DNA of 7,194 nt from Prolixibacteraceae bacterium (GTDB lineage Bacteria > Bacteroidota > Bacteroidia > Bacteroidales > Prolixibacteraceae): positions 1-7,194 of the forward strand of contig JAGYOI010000064.1 in the NCBI GenBank assembly GCA_018399395.1. The letters are read 5' to 3'. Under the pieces are notes generated by a model, which did not search any database, was not told the origin of the DNA, and worked only from the letters and a program-made list of their open reading frames with translations. The stretch's first letter is position 1, and each line of letters begins with the position of its first letter. Positions 6,212-7,194 of the stretch are shown here, piece by piece. Made by a program: the position numbers and the translations under genes.

Positions 6212-6259
6212 TTTCTTGCGAAATAATTCAATCAGTATTGAAGAATCCAATAAAATCAT
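6131..6259 (-). pseudogene. Chimeric remnant: PIN (VapC-type) toxin N-terminus fused to LuxR-type regulator C-terminus
   Basis: An open frame of 42 codons begins at an ATG that overlaps the antitoxin stop as ATGA, the usual coupling for an antitoxin-toxin pair. Residues 1-17, MILLDSSILIELFRKKD, are the start of a VapC-type PIN toxin including the first catalytic aspartate (D5). From about residue 14 on the frame changes character: DILSKSGTKNTAGLV and then IKIGVVEV read as the last helix and C-terminus of a LuxR/NarL-type DNA-binding domain, ending at that gene's own stop. The remaining three-quarters of the toxin, with its other catalytic acids, is missing, so nuclease activity is not expected. 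The RKKD codons fit both families, suggesting the join fell in a stretch of shared sequence. The 79%-identical LuxR tail at 6526-6640 supports the reading. Confidence 0.7.
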
Positions 6260-6483
6260 GCTATTCTTGATTTGTTAAAATGAATCCTTGCTTTGGAGTA
6301 ATCTTCTATTTCTGAATCTGTCCACGTTGGAGCGTGCAGAACTAATTCTTGTAAAGACAAATCTGACTCTTTAATAGCCACTTCAGATTGTAATGTATTA
6401 GTCAACTTTTTAATGTCTTTCTTGGGAAGTTGTCTAATCAGTCTGAGTATTTGATTGTAATTTATATCTAATCTTAGCTCCAT
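6256..6483 (-). CDS. Antitoxin of a second, broken PIN toxin-antitoxin module
   Basis: This 75-residue charged protein has an N-terminal DINYNQILRLIRQLPKKD (residues 6-23) that lines up with DITFEQILSMVKQLPRQQ of the antitoxin at 5093-5323; over about 32 residues roughly 40% are identical by eye. The C-terminal half, with the segment APTWTDSEIEDYSKARIHF, differs, as expected if it binds a different PIN subfamily. Its stop overlaps the ATG of the toxin remnant (ATGA), the normal arrangement for an antitoxin followed by its toxin. The frame is intact although the toxin is not, so this is now an orphan antitoxin. It has its own -7 element at 6502-6509. Whether it still binds DNA or can cross-neutralise the nearby intact toxin is open. 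Confidence 0.78.
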   Translation of the reverse strand: MELRLDINYNQILRLIRQLPKKDIKKLTNTLQSEVAIKESDLSLQELVLHAPTWTDSEIEDYSKARIHFNKSRIA

Positions 6484-6501
6484 AAATCAATTCATTTTAA
6501 G

Positions 6502-6522
6502 CAAAGATATAAAATTATAATT
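6502..6522 (-). promoter_or_regulatory. Promoter/operator block of the second antitoxin gene
   Basis: CAAAGATA (6502-6509) is the complement of TATCTTTG, an exact TAnnTTTG element, 18 nt before the antitoxin ATG at 6483. Immediately upstream of the gene's -7 element lies AATTATAATT (6513-6522), the same palindrome in the same position as in the first toxin-antitoxin pair. Confidence 0.5.
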
Positions 6523-6525
6523 CGA

Positions 6526-6640
6526 CTACACTTCAACCACCCCGTTTTTATGTCGTATATTACCTGCTTGGCGGTGTTTTTGTTCCTGATTTCGACAGAA
6601 TATTTTCGCGGTGCTTGTCAACGGTTCGTTTGCTGATATT
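6526..6640 (-). pseudogene. Frameshifted remnant of a LuxR/NarL-type response regulator C-terminus
   Basis: Read from the end of the ldhA stop, the minus strand gives NISKRTVDKHRENILSKSG, the recognition helix and following helix of a LuxR-type DNA-binding domain, then TK. One missing A in the poly-A run near 6586 shifts the frame; with it restored the reading continues NTAKQVIYDIK. A second missing base near 6550 restores NGVVEV and a TAG stop. Only about 37 codons are present, with no receiver domain and no start, so it cannot be functional. It abuts the ldhA stop directly. Over about 81 bases it is about 79% identical (by eye) to the LuxR-like tail at 6131-6220, with similarity ending at the stop codon in both. 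Confidence 0.72.
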
Positions 6641-7194
6641 ATAATTTTACCTCATTCTTCAGTTCCTTTCCCGTTTCAAAATCAAGAATGTTTTGATAGG
6701 TCGTTGCAGTTATTTGCTCAAGGGCTTCGCTGGTGAAAAAGGCTTGGTGCGATGTAATGAGCACATTCGGGAATGAAATCAACCGCATAATTACCTCGTC
6801 TTCAATAATGCTTTCGGAGTGGTCGTGGAAAAACAGGTTTTCCTCCTGTTCGTAAACGTCAATGCCTAAATAGCTTAACTTACGCTTTTTTAGTGCCTTA
6901 ATGGCAGCTTTGGTGTCAATCAGTGCACCGCGGCTGGTGTTGATAATCATTACCCCGTCTTTCATTTTTTTGAATGATTCTTTGTTTATCATGTGTTTTG
7001 TTTCGGGGGTGAGCGGACAATGAAGTGAAATAATATCTGATTGTCCGAAAATTTCGTCAAGGGAGGTGTATTTTACCCCTTTGTTTTTGAGTTCCTCGTC
7101 GGGGTATAAATCGTAGGCTATTACATTTGTGCCAAATCCGAGCATTATTTCACAAAAAGCCTTACCTATTTTTCCGGTTCCGACAACCCCCACT
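6639..7194 (-). CDS. ldhA: D-lactate dehydrogenase, LdhA type (5' end beyond window)
   Basis: The frame is open from the right edge to a TAA at 6639, giving about 184 residues that correspond to residues 148 onward of the 329-residue E. coli LdhA. Numbering from the first full codon (7193), the NAD-binding GTGKIG is at 5-10 with D28 ending the second strand, SLHCPLTPET is at 56-65, and the catalytic triad is R88 (NTSRGAL), E117 (DVYEQE) and H149 (SHQAFFT), with the same 29- and 61-residue spacings as R235/E264/H296 in E. coli. The insertion with FFHDHSE near 121-127 is also typical of LdhA. It reduces pyruvate to D-lactate with NADH in the cytoplasm during fermentation. The GTG at 7193 is an internal valine, not a start. 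About 147 N-terminal residues lie outside. No terminator follows; the LuxR remnant begins right at the stop. Confidence 0.95.
   Translation of the reverse strand, partial: VGVVGTGKIGKAFCEIMLGFGTNVIAYDLYPDEELKNKGVKYTSLDEIFGQSDIISLHCPLTPETKHMINKESFKKMKDGVMIINTSRGALIDTKAAIKALKKRKLSYLGIDVYEQEENLFFHDHSESIIEDEVIMRLISFPNVLITSHQAFFTSEALEQITATTYQNILDFETGKELKNEVKL

Noticed and set aside
1..7194. CRISPR array, tRNA, rRNA or transposase gene
   Set aside because: No regularly spaced repeats, no tRNA-like cloverleaf and no transposase or integrase motifs were seen on either strand.

Overview
The window looks like chromosomal DNA of a Bacteroidota bacterium, most likely an anaerobic or facultatively anaerobic member of the Marinilabiliales type; genus is not determinable from this sequence. 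The evidence is the repeated occurrence of Bacteroidota-style -7 elements (TAnnTTTG) just upstream of starts, AT-rich spacers without strong Shine-Dalgarno sites, and the gene families present. Every protein gene except one lies on the minus strand.

Layout, left to right. A minus-strand operon occupies 1-3241. It is read as ilvB (acetolactate synthase catalytic subunit), then a DUF1847 protein carrying an extra C-terminal DUF59-like domain, then a flavin disulfide reductase of the CoA-disulfide reductase/NADH oxidase type that runs off the left edge. Gaps are 9 and 30 nt. Divergent from ilvB at 3413 is an FNR-type regulator with all four cysteines expected of a [4Fe-4S] oxygen sensor. It converges, with a 2-nt gap, on a cob(I)alamin adenosyltransferase gene (4111-4626).

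The region 4696-6640 is accessory in character. It holds an intact PIN-toxin/antitoxin pair (4696-5323), a UPF0251/DUF134 DNA-binding protein (5437-5883), a pair of tandem 14-bp palindromes (6003-6048), and a second, broken toxin-antitoxin module. In the broken module the antitoxin (6256-6483) is intact, but the PIN toxin breaks off after about 17 residues and continues in frame into the tail of a LuxR-type response regulator. A second, frameshifted copy of the same LuxR tail lies upstream of that antitoxin (6526-6640), so two LuxR-tail direct repeats flank the module. Both antitoxin genes share a near-identical upstream block containing the palindrome AATTATAATT.

The right edge (6639-7194) is the C-terminal part of a fermentative D-lactate dehydrogenase (LdhA type).

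How the genes may work together: an FNR-type sensor, a disulfide reductase, D-lactate dehydrogenase and acetolactate synthase all sit at pyruvate/redox metabolism, so oxygen-responsive control of the divergent ilvB operon is a reasonable inference, but nothing in the sequence proves it. The most unusual items are the ilvB/DUF1847-DUF59/disulfide reductase operon, the chimeric PIN-LuxR remnant with its flanking repeats, and the tandem palindromes.
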